A stretch of DNA of 64,000 nt. Source: Marinomonas sp. SBI8L (GTDB lineage: Bacteria > Pseudomonadota > Gammaproteobacteria > Pseudomonadales > Marinomonadaceae). Location of the stretch: contig NZ_JSEO01000006.1 in the NCBI RefSeq assembly GCF_001624705.1, positions 244,315 through 308,314 on the forward strand. The letters run 5' to 3'. Shown in pieces: positions 18,153 to 27,171 of this stretch. Position 1 is the stretch's first letter, and each line of letters opens with the position of its first letter. Below the pieces are notes generated by a model. The model searched no databases, had not been told where the DNA came from, and worked only from the letters and a program-made list of their open reading frames with translations. The position numbers and the translations under genes were made by a program.

Positions 18153-18180
18153 TTGAAATTTGCTACATTTTTCGTATAAA
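18153..18180 (+). promoter_or_regulatory. Sigma-70-type promoter of the OmpA-like gene
   Basis: TTGAAA (18153-18158), a 16-base spacer, then TATAAA (18175-18180). The predicted leader is about 70 bases to the ATG at 18257. Confidence 0.5.
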
Positions 18181-18256
18181 ACTTTTTCTAGCAATACTTT
18201 ATTATTATTCAATAGTTACTCTGGTAATTTTTATTAGGACTCATTATCGAGACATT

Positions 18257-18871
18257 ATGAAAAAGCATCTTCTATTCATTCTGACGTTACTTATCTGTTC
18301 TCAGATAAATGCCGGCTCCTTATATGGAGACAAGGTTCGCTCGCGCCTTGCAGATACTGATAAAGATGGTGTTATAGATATTAGAGACAGATGTAACAAC
18401 ACCTTATATGGCGCTAAGGTAGACAACTATGGTTGCAGCAAAACAAGCACCAAGCTTTTATCAGTTGAGTTAAAAGTATTATTTGATACAGGTAAGCATG
18501 AAGTAAAACCTGTTTTCTATGGAGAACTTAGAAGACTTGCTAGCTTTCTAAGAAAAAACCCAGCCAGTGCGGTTGTGATTGAAGGCCACACAGATAACGT
18601 TGGTTCAGCTCAAAGCAATCAAGCTTTATCACAACGTCGTGCATCAGCAATTGCAGATGTATTGACCAGTAAATTCCGTATCGCTAAACACAGAGTAGAA
18701 CCAAAAGGCTTTGGGGAAACCGCTCCAATAACTAGTAACGAGACTGATTTAGGCCGTGAAGCTAACCGTCGCGTTGTCGCAGAAGTATTCTCAAGACAAA
18801 CAGCCTCTCTAAAACGCTGGACGATTTATAGTGTTGATGAAGAAAACAAAACGGCTCTGACAAAACGATAA
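18257..18871 (+). CDS. OmpA-family outer-membrane protein with TSP3-like repeat
   Basis: A 204-residue secreted protein: signal peptide (about 1-19, cleavage near NAG), a thrombospondin type-3-like calcium loop (DTDKDGVIDIRDRCNNT, about 33-49) and an OmpA C-terminal peptidoglycan-binding domain (about 72-180). The domain shows VLFDTGKHEV, VVIEGHTDNVGS (Asp and Arg contacts to diaminopimelate), SQRRASAIADVL and NRRVVAEV. There is no N-terminal beta-barrel and no lipobox, so it is a small periplasmic or outer-membrane-associated cell-wall anchor. The gene stands alone. Confidence 0.85.
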   Translation: MKKHLLFILTLLICSQINAGSLYGDKVRSRLADTDKDGVIDIRDRCNNTLYGAKVDNYGCSKTSTKLLSVELKVLFDTGKHEVKPVFYGELRRLASFLRKNPASAVVIEGHTDNVGSAQSNQALSQRRASAIADVLTSKFRIAKHRVEPKGFGETAPITSNETDLGREANRRVVAEVFSRQTASLKRWTIYSVDEENKTALTKR

Positions 18872-19013
18872 AATAAAACGTAAAGCCCTTACAGTAGACC
18901 CTCTTCCCTAATCACGAATAACCTAGACCCTTTGTTAGAAACACCTTTTAAATAAACTGAACAGAAAGAAGACATTCTTTTATTCACCTCATTAGCCCCA
19001 AATGAAAATAAAA

Positions 19014-19074
19014 AAGAGCCTAAATGAGACTTTCAAAACTAACGAGTTAATTAAGAAAGTCTCATTTGGCTCTT
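19014..19074. terminator. Long bidirectional terminator hairpin
   Basis: Arms 19014-19034 and 19055-19074 pair over 20 bp with one bulged T (AAGAGCC...GACTTTC against GAAAGTC...GGCTCTT) around a 20-base loop. On the minus strand the stem is followed by TTTTTTATTTTC, an excellent rho-independent end for the siderophore-uptake operon. It can also protect the OmpA gene side. Confidence 0.75.
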
Positions 19075-19140
19075 CTAACAACCTTTACACATACAAATAA
19101 CTAACTCTATGGCCATACAACTCACCATAGACAGTAAAGG

Positions 19141-20055
19141 CTATTGCTTTTTAAAGTCTCTCTCAGCCACATGAGAAAGAAGTAGGTAAGCAGACCCAAT
19201 TAGCCCGCCCATAGAATCCCCATAGCGGCTTCGATTCAAATATAAAAATTGGTCATTTTTAACCGCAAATAGATTTTTCCATTGAGCCGAATTACGAAAA
19301 TCTTCTGTATCCTCTCTGCTGTCTAACATAGGCTCATAAGTGTCGATAATAATATCCGCATCCATATCACTAATACGCTCTAAGCTATAATTAATGCCTT
19401 TTTTAGCATCCAAATAACCTTGAGGTCGACCCAAGCCCATATCGGCAATCACTTCATCTAATCCACCGCGGCCAATTAACTGGAAATTATCTTCATAAAT
19501 CTCCAGTGTCGTCACTGTAATTTTCTCTGGCTCAGGCACTAGACGTTTAAATTCACTGATAATCCAATCATATTCTTTTTGCTGATCTTCAAAACGAGCT
19601 GATTTGCCCGTCAACTCTGCTAACTGACGCGCCCATTCCTTGATCGTCTTAACCTTGGTTGGAAGAATAACCACAGGGGCTATCTGATCTAACTTATCTT
19701 TAAATTTACTCTGATAAGAAAGGCCAACAATTAAATCCGGCTCAAGTACGGCAATCGCCTCTTCGTCTGGTGACTTATGACTACCAACATAGGTTAAACT
19801 TTCCGTATTAAAACGGTGTTGGACACCCCTAAAAATAGGGTCAGACCATAGTCTTTTTCTAGCGACTGAGCCACATGGTTGAACACCCAGTTCAAATAGC
19901 TGAATAGTTAAACTAAAGTCATGTAATGACACGACACACTCAGGCGCAACTGGCACTTCCACTTTGCCATATTGATTTTCAAAGGTTTGCACTTCTGCTG
20001 CTTGTAAGCTCAGTCCAACCAAACCAACACAAGCTACCGCTAACTTTTTAAACAT
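19141..20055 (-). CDS. Iron-siderophore ABC transporter substrate-binding protein
   Basis: A 304-residue FecB/FepB-type periplasmic protein with a signal peptide (residues about 1-19, cleaved after SLQA) and no lipobox Cys. It shows the type III binding-protein pattern: RVVSLHD-like CVVSLHDFSLTIQLFELGVQPCGS, YVGSHKSPDEEAIAVLEPDLIVG, and the long connecting helix around 150. It delivers the ferric siderophore to the two FecCD permeases encoded just upstream. It is the last gene of the uptake operon (22 bp after the permease). The substrate is presumably the peptide siderophore made by the neighbouring NRPS genes. Confidence 0.88.
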   Translation of the reverse strand: MFKKLAVACVGLVGLSLQAAEVQTFENQYGKVEVPVAPECVVSLHDFSLTIQLFELGVQPCGSVARKRLWSDPIFRGVQHRFNTESLTYVGSHKSPDEEAIAVLEPDLIVGLSYQSKFKDKLDQIAPVVILPTKVKTIKEWARQLAELTGKSARFEDQQKEYDWIISEFKRLVPEPEKITVTTLEIYEDNFQLIGRGGLDEVIADMGLGRPQGYLDAKKGINYSLERISDMDADIIIDTYEPMLDSREDTEDFRNSAQWKNLFAVKNDQFLYLNRSRYGDSMGGLIGSAYLLLSHVAERDFKKQ

Positions 20056-20077
20056 TATTTATTCCTATATAAAATGA

Positions 20078-21139
20078 CTACGCTTTACGTAGACGGCTAA
20101 TCAAAACAATAAAATAAGGAGCACCGATTAACACCAAGACAAGCCCAGCAGGCAATTGCAATGGCGCAAACATGCTCCTTCCTAATGAATCTCCTAAAAC
20201 AACTAAACAGGCGCCAATCACGGCAGACAGAGGAATCAAAGCACCATGACGATTCGCACAAAAGCGTCGCGCTATATGAGGCGCAATTAATCCAACAAAG
20301 GTCAAAGTACCTGCCGTGGCGACAGAAGCAGACGTCAAAGCGACGCATAAAAACAGCAAAAATGGTAATGCTTTACGGTTATTAACGCCCCTTGAAAAGG
20401 CAACTTTATCGCCCAGTATCAAAAGGTTAAGCTGTCTAAAACATAGCCAAGCTAAACTACCTGCTATCAATAACCAAAACATCATGACTTTAACCTGCGG
20501 CCAAGAAGCCTGATGTAAGCTCCCCCCAAACCACATCAAAGCAGACTCAACCAAATCAATATCGCCATAGGTAATCAGCATTTCTGAAAATGCACTTAGC
20601 ATGGAAGTAATACCAACACCTATCAGGACTAATCGGATGGGAGAATAACCTCGTAAAGAAGACAATAACCAGACACATGAAGCGACAATAAAGCCGCCAA
20701 TCATGGCAAAGACGGGTAACAAGAAGATTGGAATGATACCCGGAACAATCACCACAAAAACCAACATGGTGGCACTTGCACCCGCCTCGACACCGATGAG
20801 ACCCGGTGATGCCAAAGCATTGCGCGTGATGGATTGCAAAATCACACCCGCAATCGCAAGTGCAGCACCACATAAAGCGGCTACCAGCAAACGAGGTAAA
20901 CGAAACTCCCAAACCACTCGTACCAATTTTTCAGGTGCCAATTCAGGCGCAAGAATAATCTGCCAGCTTTTTAGGATACTTAATTGATAGCTACCTATTG
21001 CTGCGCCCCAAAGAAGCAGAAACAACAATAATAAACTAAAGAAAGCTAACCAAAAGACATCATTTGATCTGGCATAAAGGCTCACATTTGGAAACAGCTT
21101 TATGTGGATTGGGCGAGAAGAAGCTAATATTTTTTTCAC
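20078..21139 (-). CDS. FecCD-family iron-siderophore permease
   Basis: A 353-residue polytopic inner-membrane protein with about nine to ten helices. FecCD signatures include EFRLPRLLVAALCGAALAIAGVILQ, NALASPGLIGVEAGA, and TFVGLIAPHIARR near the cytoplasmic coupling region. It forms a heterodimeric channel with the permease at 21136-22152; the two genes overlap by 4 bases (ATGA), so they are coupled. A GTLTFVGL segment before LIAPHIARR is conserved in both. The N-terminal about 25 residues before the first helix are unusually long for the family. Confidence 0.92.
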   Translation of the reverse strand: MKKILASSRPIHIKLFPNVSLYARSNDVFWLAFFSLLLLFLLLWGAAIGSYQLSILKSWQIILAPELAPEKLVRVVWEFRLPRLLVAALCGAALAIAGVILQSITRNALASPGLIGVEAGASATMLVFVVIVPGIIPIFLLPVFAMIGGFIVASCVWLLSSLRGYSPIRLVLIGVGITSMLSAFSEMLITYGDIDLVESALMWFGGSLHQASWPQVKVMMFWLLIAGSLAWLCFRQLNLLILGDKVAFSRGVNNRKALPFLLFLCVALTSASVATAGTLTFVGLIAPHIARRFCANRHGALIPLSAVIGACLVVLGDSLGRSMFAPLQLPAGLVLVLIGAPYFIVLISRLRKA

Positions 21140-22152
21140 TTCATTCTCCCCAACACAAGTGCAATAAAGACGGGAGAGCCAACAAAAGCAGTGATAATAC
21201 CGGTATTAATTTCGTAAGGGCGCAAAGCAAACCGTGCTGCAATATCTGAAAGAATAAGCAGTAAGGTGCCAATCAATAAGGAATAGATAAAGAGCCAGGC
21301 ATAGCTATTCCTAACCAATAATCTTGCAAGATGCGGAACCACTAATCCAACAAAGCCAATAGGACCTGCGACAGTAACCACACAACCTGACAGCACGACG
21401 ACTAAAGCTAATCCGCTTATCTTTAGCAGTAAAACATTCACACCTAAACTGGCCGCGACACGCTCTCCCAGATGAAACGCATTTAGAGAACGAACCAAGG
21501 CAAAACAGCCCACCATGGCACAGATTAAATAGGGATATACCCAATGCAGCTTTTTAAGATCAGATGCCCCAATAGCCCCAGTTAGCCAATGCCTTACTTT
21601 CTCAAGACCCTGTTGATCAATCAGTAATAAAATGGCTGTCATAGCAGAGAACAATGCGGTTACTACGACACCTGCTAGCACCAGTCTCTCAGATCCTTGC
21701 TCCCAACCACTTAGCATCATGACAAGAAATGCCGCAAAAGCTGCACCTAAAAATGCAAAAACAGGCACATAACCTTGTCCAAACATAGGTAAAAATAACA
21801 AGCTAGCCACAACAAAAAATGCAGCGCCGCTGTTAATGCCTAGTAATCCTGGATCAGCCAAAGGGTTACTGCTGATCGCTTGCATAATCACACCTGCTAA
21901 GGCAAGTGATGCCCCCACGACTACGGAAACAATAAGGCGTGCCTGACGACTTTCTCTTATGATTACCTGATCCATATCTGCAGTGTTATAGTCGAACAAG
22001 GCATGCCAGATAGTTATCCAATCAATATCTTTAGCCCCAAGACTAAGATGTAAAAATGCAGCGATAACGACAGCCAAAAGCAGCAATACAACACCACTTA
22101 CACGAGCAACTGGAAAGCCACTCATACGATGAGTTTCCACGATACTACGCAT
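21136..22152 (-). CDS. FecCD-family iron-siderophore permease (second subunit)
   Basis: This is a 338-residue polytopic membrane protein. It shows RESRQARLIVSVVVGASLALAGVIMQ, NPLADPGLLGINSGA and PIGFVGLVVPHLARLLV, the same landmarks as its partner, arising from an ancient duplication. It is the inner-membrane half of the ferric-siderophore importer. Its start overlaps the ATPase gene by 8 bases and its end overlaps the next permease by 4, so ATPase and permeases form one tightly coupled block. Confidence 0.92.
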   Translation of the reverse strand: MRSIVETHRMSGFPVARVSGVVLLLLAVVIAAFLHLSLGAKDIDWITIWHALFDYNTADMDQVIIRESRQARLIVSVVVGASLALAGVIMQAISSNPLADPGLLGINSGAAFFVVASLLFLPMFGQGYVPVFAFLGAAFAAFLVMMLSGWEQGSERLVLAGVVVTALFSAMTAILLLIDQQGLEKVRHWLTGAIGASDLKKLHWVYPYLICAMVGCFALVRSLNAFHLGERVAASLGVNVLLLKISGLALVVVLSGCVVTVAGPIGFVGLVVPHLARLLVRNSYAWLFIYSLLIGTLLLILSDIAARFALRPYEINTGIITAFVGSPVFIALVLGRMK

Positions 22153-22975
22153 AATGCATTTGCTGCCTATTGTTCAGATCTGTTGTTGAAGCCACGTTAT
22201 CAGGTGATGTCACCACGGGAAGCGCAATAGGCGTGTCATTGTATGGATCAGTGATGATATTAGCGTTCAGCCCGAACACCGAGTTTAGATTCTCTTTGGT
22301 AAATACATCTTTTACTTTTCCCTGTGTATAGACTTCACCTTCTTTCATCATGACAAGATAATCTGAATAGGTTGCGGCCTGATTCAAGTCATGTAATACC
22401 GCAATGATGGTTTTTCCCTTGGATTTAAGGGATGAAATCAAGTTCATCAATTCAACTTGATGTGCCACATCTAAATAGGTGGTAGGTTCATCTAATAATA
22501 AAACTGGCGTATCTTGTGCAAGCGTCATGGCAATCCAACAACGCTGTTGCTGCCCGCCTGAAAGTTGCTCTAAAGGTAGGTCCAAATAGTTCCTTACATT
22601 GGTCACTTCAATCGCATCATTAACTGCTTTTTCGTCCTCGTCTGACCATTGTTTCCACCAATTTTGCCAAGGAAAACGTCCTTGCATAATCAATTCACGT
22701 GCAGTTAAACCAGATGGAGTCGTAGCGATTTGAGGCAAGAGCGCCAGCCTTTGAGCAACATCCTTGCGCTTCAACGTTAACAAGTTAGTCTCATTCAAAA
22801 AAACATCACCCTTGGTGACCTTTAATAAACCCGAGATAGAATGCAACAAGGTTGTTTTCCCACACCCATTCGCACCCATTAACGTAATAAAGCCACCTTC
22901 CGATAGCGTCAAATTAATGTCTTTTAAAACCTGTTTATTCTTGTAGCCTGCATTTAGGTGCTCGATAACCAGCAT
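22145..22975 (-). CDS. Iron-siderophore ABC transporter ATP-binding protein (FecE/FepC type)
   Basis: A 276-residue ATPase with Walker A GANGCGKTT (about 36-44), Q-loop LLPQIATTPSG, signature LSGGQQQR (about 138), Walker B PVLLLDEPTTYLDV and H-loop AVLHDLNQA. The DEPTTYLD variant of Walker B is typical of iron-siderophore uptake ATPases. It energises the two permeases encoded downstream. It follows the receptor gene by 82 bp, which holds no promoter that I can recognise, so the whole block is probably read from the Fur-controlled promoter before the receptor. Confidence 0.93.
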   Translation of the reverse strand: MLVIEHLNAGYKNKQVLKDINLTLSEGGFITLMGANGCGKTTLLHSISGLLKVTKGDVFLNETNLLTLKRKDVAQRLALLPQIATTPSGLTARELIMQGRFPWQNWWKQWSDEDEKAVNDAIEVTNVRNYLDLPLEQLSGGQQQRCWIAMTLAQDTPVLLLDEPTTYLDVAHQVELMNLISSLKSKGKTIIAVLHDLNQAATYSDYLVMMKEGEVYTQGKVKDVFTKENLNSVFGLNANIITDPYNDTPIALPVVTSPDNVASTTDLNNRQQMHYA

Positions 22976-23057
22976 TCAAATGTTCCATTTCATATAAACA
23001 AAAAATCAGCGCCACTTAAAAAGTGGCACTGATACAATATTTCCTAATTTTTAAAGG

Positions 23058-25385
23058 CTAGAAATCTATACGTGCTGTCGCATAAATGGTACGAGGATCA
23101 CCTTGGCTGATTCGATAAGTGTTACTACCACTGGCTGTGTAATAAACTTCATCCGTTAGGTTTTTCACACCAGCGTTAAGTCGTAATTGAGTCTCTTCTG
23201 ATAGAGGTAAGTAGTACCAAACTGATGCGTCGTAAGTTGTGTAGCTTGGCAGGCTAAAGGTGTTGGTATCATTACCATAACGTTTGCTCACATATTCAGA
23301 CCCCATACCAAAACCTAAACCAGCTAGGTCGCCACCTTTAATTTCGTAAGAACCCCAAAGACGCATTTTATGATCAGGAATATTGTATGGCGTATTACCA
23401 TTATCCTTACCATCATCAGATTGAATGATTTCTGCATCCATATAAGAGTAAGAAGCTAATACGTTTAAGCCTTCTAGGAACTGCATAGTACCACTTACAT
23501 CAACACCATTTGTTTCTGTTTCACCGTTTAGTACTGTGTTTAAATTGCCATCAACAGTCGCCACATTTTTACGCTCTAATGCATAGGTAGAAACACTTAA
23601 GCGTAGCTTGTCATCAAGCATGCTAGATTTTAGGCCCACTTCAATTTGTTTCGCTGTTTCAGGGTCAAAGTCACCGCTGTAAACACCTTCTGTAATAGAC
23701 GGGAAGTTAGGCTTAAAAGATTCTGCATAAGATGCGTAAACAGATACGTCATTTGAAACATCATAGATAGCACCTAGCTGACCGCTGATATGATCATTTG
23801 AACTATCAATATCGACCGCCTGAGGATTAGCAACCTGTGTATAAGAGATATTATTCGTAGTTGTGTAATAAGAAGTGTAATCACCTTTGATCTTATAATA
23901 ATCGTAACGAGCACCCGCTAATACATTCAAACGATCGGTCACATAGGTTAAGTTCTGAATAGACAAACCAAACTCATCGGTAGTGGTATCACTGTTACTA
24001 ATATCCGTTGTCGTTAGCTTAGAGTTCGAAGCAGATGCTGAGTCGGTGATATCAATGACACTAGCATCAATAACCGTAGTTCCAAAGTAGTCAGTAAAGG
24101 CAAGCCCATCCGTCTGATCTTCTTTTTGACTGTGATAATTCACACCAATATATAAGGTGTTATCTAATCCACCTAGCTCATAATCACCCGTTAAGCTATC
24201 TGATAAGAAAATATCACTTAGCTCCATTTCGTTAGAATCAGTACGACGAAGCAGTAAATTATTACTTTGTACAGAAGTTGTATTTACTTGACCACCTAAA
24301 GCCGCAGTTACAATTTGCGCTGTCGTTGCATAATCACTAACTGTACCTGTATTCAAACCGCCGATACCACGGGTTTGATAATCATCCAGCTCTTTTTCGT
24401 AATAACCAATTTTAAATTTGTTGGTCCAACCATTATCTAGCTCATAATCCCAATCAAATTGAATCAGATCATCACTACTGTCACGGATATCATACTCTGA
24501 ACCTAAGGCTCTTTCATAAGGAATATTTGCGATAGAAAGATCACCGCTTCCATCGTTCACCATTACCGTACCACGATCAATCGGTAGCTCTTGCTCCGAG
24601 TGATTTAGACGTAAGGTAAAGGTATTTTGATCATCTGGTGTGTAAGTTATAGAAGGAGATACAGTCAAACTCTTACGTTCTGTATTGAACTTACCATCCG
24701 TAGTAGATACTTCACGGTATGTTTCAGTGTCTTCACCGCTAATCACAATTCGATACTGAGTCGTATCTGACAAAGAGCCAGTACTATCTACTGTCAATTT
24801 TTGCTTTCCATGTTCATCAGCATCCATCTGTACAGAATGAGCACTTTCTTCCTGAGGCTTTTTCGTTACTACGTTAATAAGGCCACCAGGACTCACTTGT
24901 CCATGCAAAATCGACGCTGGCCCAAGAACTACCTCAACACTCTCAATATTGGCAACATCAATATTATAACGGGAACTTACTGGGCTGCCGTCTAAAAACA
25001 GGTATTCGTTTCCAATACCACGAATATTGACTTCCGTTTCAGTACCACCAAAACCATCTGAACGAGTAACCGCCGCAGAATTCGACAATACGTCATTAAG
25101 GTCTTTTGAGTTTTGATCTAGAATTAACTGCTCAGGGATGACCTGAATAGTACGAGGCACTTCATCAATGTCAGTAACAAAACCAGTCGCAGACTCAGCT
25201 TCATCAAACTCATAACGGCTAAGTTTAGTGCCTTGAACCACGATAGGTGTTAATTCAACATTTACTTCTTCTGTATTCTCTTCTGCCATTGCTAAAGGAA
25301 CAGTAAACAAAGATAAAATAGATGCTCGCATCACCTTAAGTTGCACTTCACGACTAACTAAACGAGCCAAAACCGTTCTCTTCAT
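23058..25385 (-). CDS. TonB-dependent siderophore receptor
   Basis: A 775-residue outer-membrane receptor. The N-terminus carries a signal peptide (cleavage near AMA-EEN, about 34), then a TonB-box-like VELTPIVVQGTKL. The plug domain has VPRTIQVIPEQLILDQ, LNDVLSNSAAVTRSDG, TEVNIRGIGNEYLFLDGSPV and VLGPASILHGQVSPGGLINVVTKKP. The beta-barrel ends ATARIDF with a terminal Phe, as in outer-membrane barrels. There is no N-terminal signalling domain, so no FecI-type sigma-factor control. It is the first gene of the uptake operon and opens towards a Fur-box region. It should import the siderophore made by the adjacent NRPS cluster. Confidence 0.93.
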   Translation of the reverse strand: MKRTVLARLVSREVQLKVMRASILSLFTVPLAMAEENTEEVNVELTPIVVQGTKLSRYEFDEAESATGFVTDIDEVPRTIQVIPEQLILDQNSKDLNDVLSNSAAVTRSDGFGGTETEVNIRGIGNEYLFLDGSPVSSRYNIDVANIESVEVVLGPASILHGQVSPGGLINVVTKKPQEESAHSVQMDADEHGKQKLTVDSTGSLSDTTQYRIVISGEDTETYREVSTTDGKFNTERKSLTVSPSITYTPDDQNTFTLRLNHSEQELPIDRGTVMVNDGSGDLSIANIPYERALGSEYDIRDSSDDLIQFDWDYELDNGWTNKFKIGYYEKELDDYQTRGIGGLNTGTVSDYATTAQIVTAALGGQVNTTSVQSNNLLLRRTDSNEMELSDIFLSDSLTGDYELGGLDNTLYIGVNYHSQKEDQTDGLAFTDYFGTTVIDASVIDITDSASASNSKLTTTDISNSDTTTDEFGLSIQNLTYVTDRLNVLAGARYDYYKIKGDYTSYYTTTNNISYTQVANPQAVDIDSSNDHISGQLGAIYDVSNDVSVYASYAESFKPNFPSITEGVYSGDFDPETAKQIEVGLKSSMLDDKLRLSVSTYALERKNVATVDGNLNTVLNGETETNGVDVSGTMQFLEGLNVLASYSYMDAEIIQSDDGKDNGNTPYNIPDHKMRLWGSYEIKGGDLAGLGFGMGSEYVSKRYGNDTNTFSLPSYTTYDASVWYYLPLSEETQLRLNAGVKNLTDEVYYTASGSNTYRISQGDPRTIYATARIDF

Positions 25386-25455
25386 GTACTAATTCCTTAA
25401 TTCAATATGTGTAAGAGTTATAGAAAGTTTTAATGTAATTCATAATTAGCAATAA

Positions 25456-25470
25456 TGGGAATTATTATCA
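25456..25470. promoter_or_regulatory. Fur box in the receptor/thioesterase divergent region
   Basis: TGGGAAT-T-ATTATCA matches the 7-1-7 Fur consensus (TGATAAT-n-ATTATCA) at 12 of 14 positions. It sits 71 bp before the receptor start and 200 bp before the thioesterase start, so it should repress at least the uptake operon when iron is plentiful. Confidence 0.65.
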
Positions 25471-25478
25471 TTTCGTTC

Positions 25479-25496
25479 ATTATTGTCAACAATAAT
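25479..25496. promoter_or_regulatory. Second perfect palindrome beside the Fur box
   Basis: ATTATTGTCAACAATAAT is a perfect 8-bp inverted repeat with a 2-base centre. TTATTGTC recurs at 25501-25508, and ATTGTCT/AGACAAT arms follow at 25503-25509 and 25526-25532. It does not match the Fur 7-1-7 pattern well, so another regulator, or an extended Fur array, may bind here. Confidence 0.4.
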
Positions 25497-25669
25497 TAAG
25501 TTATTGTCTTTGTTAATTTTTATATAGACAATATACGGCCTCAAGGGAGAATCACCCCAAAAGTGAATTACAAACTATAAAGTGAATGAATCAGTGCTCA
25601 TTTTGACAATGAACGAAGAGATGAAATCACAAAACTTAAAAGTCTCGATCTAGGGAGCAATAGCGTAAA

Positions 25670-26416
25670 ATGCAAAAACACACGTCTGTTTTTCCAATCA
25701 ATACACAGATACAAGGAAACCTCCCCACCCTATTTTGTTTACCAAGCGCAGGCGGGTCTGCTGCCATGTATCGTGAATGGCAAAAAAATTTACAAAAGAT
25801 TCAGGTAATCCCAGTGGAATACCCTGGTAGAGGTTCTCGATTTACCGAACCATTTGCTGAAGATATAAAATCCCTAGCGATAGATATTGCTCATACGATA
25901 ATGCAAACTAAAATTACTCATTTCAGTATATTTGGGCATAGTCTTGGTGCGCTCATCAGCTGGGAAATCACGCTTGAGTTAGAAAAGCTCAACTACCCTC
26001 TACCTCAACATCTTTGGGTCTCAGCAAGAAAAGCACCTCACTTTAAACCCTCAACAGAACGCAGAAGTGACTTAAATGACACTCAATTACTGGCATTATT
26101 AAAAGAGATGGGTGGCACTCCTGAAGAGTTCTTAAACAACATTGAATTCCAGGCCTTACTTCTGCCAATTATTCGAGCCGATTTTAAACTGCATGATGAT
26201 TACGTGTTTCACCAAGAGCATAAAGCGCGCCCAATCTTATCAGTTCCAATCATTGCATTAGGTGGGCAAGAGGATACGCAAGTCGCCTATGACACCTTAT
26301 CAGAATGGCGCCTATACTCGGATTTGCGGTTTGAGCAATTTGAATTTCAAGGTGGGCATTTTTATTTACAAGAAGCGTCTTTTTTAGACTGGTTTAAAAA
26401 TAAGATTTGTCTTTGA
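25670..26416 (+). CDS. Type II thioesterase of the NRPS cluster
   Basis: A 248-residue alpha/beta hydrolase of the GrsT/TEII family. It opens with LFCLPSAGGSAAMYREW, typical of these enzymes, and shows the nucleophile elbow FGHSLGAL (Ser about 90), an Asp in LGGQEDTQV (about 204) and the catalytic His in GGHFYLQ (about 233). TEII proteins remove wrong or stalled acyl groups from carrier domains, keeping NRPS lines running. It is the only biosynthetic gene read rightward from the receptor-side control region and is convergent with the nitroreductase gene across a perfect-stem terminator. Confidence 0.9.
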   Translation: MQKHTSVFPINTQIQGNLPTLFCLPSAGGSAAMYREWQKNLQKIQVIPVEYPGRGSRFTEPFAEDIKSLAIDIAHTIMQTKITHFSIFGHSLGALISWEITLELEKLNYPLPQHLWVSARKAPHFKPSTERRSDLNDTQLLALLKEMGGTPEEFLNNIEFQALLLPIIRADFKLHDDYVFHQEHKARPILSVPIIALGGQEDTQVAYDTLSEWRLYSDLRFEQFEFQGGHFYLQEASFLDWFKNKICL

Positions 26417-26494
26417 TTTGTTTTTGATAAAAGAGTGACCTTGTTCGAACAGAGGCCAATGCCAATGTTTAACACGTTTTTTGAAAAGAAAATC

Positions 26495-26527
26495 ATGATG
26501 CACTCTAAATTCTTTAGCGTGCATCAT
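26495..26527. terminator. Bidirectional terminator between thioesterase and nitroreductase genes
   Basis: ATGATGCAC (26495-26503) and GTGCATCAT (26519-26527) form a perfect 9-bp stem with a 15-base loop between two convergent genes. Flanking runs are A/T-rich but not strong T-tracts. Confidence 0.6.
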
Positions 26528-26555
26528 ATTAATTAAACGATAAGAACAAGAAAAT

Positions 26556-27134
26556 CTAAACGCGCTTCCAAGCTGTTAACCCGTTTTCAATGTCCCATGT
26601 TTGAGTAAAGTCAGAAAAGGCTTGTCGCTTGGCCCTAGATGTTTTCTTCGGTGTACCAATAGACAACACGCCTAAAACCTCATCTTTCTCTTTTAAATTG
26701 AGAAGATAACGTAATGCATCATCAGACTCTAGAGTATGCCAAATCCCAGCAAAACCAAGTGCATGTGCCGCCAACAATATATGTTCACAAGCCGCTGCAC
26801 CTGAAAGCTGTTGGTCCAACACTGGCACATGATGCTCTAAAGTAAGGTCAGAACACACAAAGATCATCATGGGTACTGCGGCGATCTCCTCTACAAAAGC
26901 GTCAAGATGCTCTTTTGACATACTGGCTGAGTATTTCTCTTTCACCAACATAGACAGATCTTGAATCCCCTGTCCTTGCACTAGGATAAATCGCCAGGGT
27001 TTTAAATTTCCATGATCAGGCACTGTCATCGCCGCTTGCAGTATGGTTTCAATTTGCGCCTTATCTGGCGCAGGTGCAGCAAGGTTACCACGAGCATATG
27101 AGCGACGACTCATGAGTGTATCAATAGCATCCAT
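26556..27134 (-). CDS. Nitroreductase family protein (YdjA-like)
   Basis: A 192-residue FMN-binding nitroreductase-fold protein. It has the YdjA-like opening MSRRSYARGNLAAPAPDKAQIETILQAAMTVPDHGNLKPWRFILVQG and later LAAHALGFAGIWHT and VLSIGTPKK. YdjA-type enzymes reduce nitroaromatics with NADPH; the physiological substrate is unknown. It is 37 bp after the siderophore exporter gene on the same strand and is therefore probably the last gene of the NRPS operon. A role in siderophore processing or in iron release is only a guess from position. Confidence 0.82.
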   Translation of the reverse strand: MDAIDTLMSRRSYARGNLAAPAPDKAQIETILQAAMTVPDHGNLKPWRFILVQGQGIQDLSMLVKEKYSASMSKEHLDAFVEEIAAVPMMIFVCSDLTLEHHVPVLDQQLSGAAACEHILLAAHALGFAGIWHTLESDDALRYLLNLKEKDEVLGVLSIGTPKKTSRAKRQAFSDFTQTWDIENGLTAWKRV

Positions 27135-27171
27135 TTATAACTTTCTTCCTCATAGACTTTTATACTTTTCT

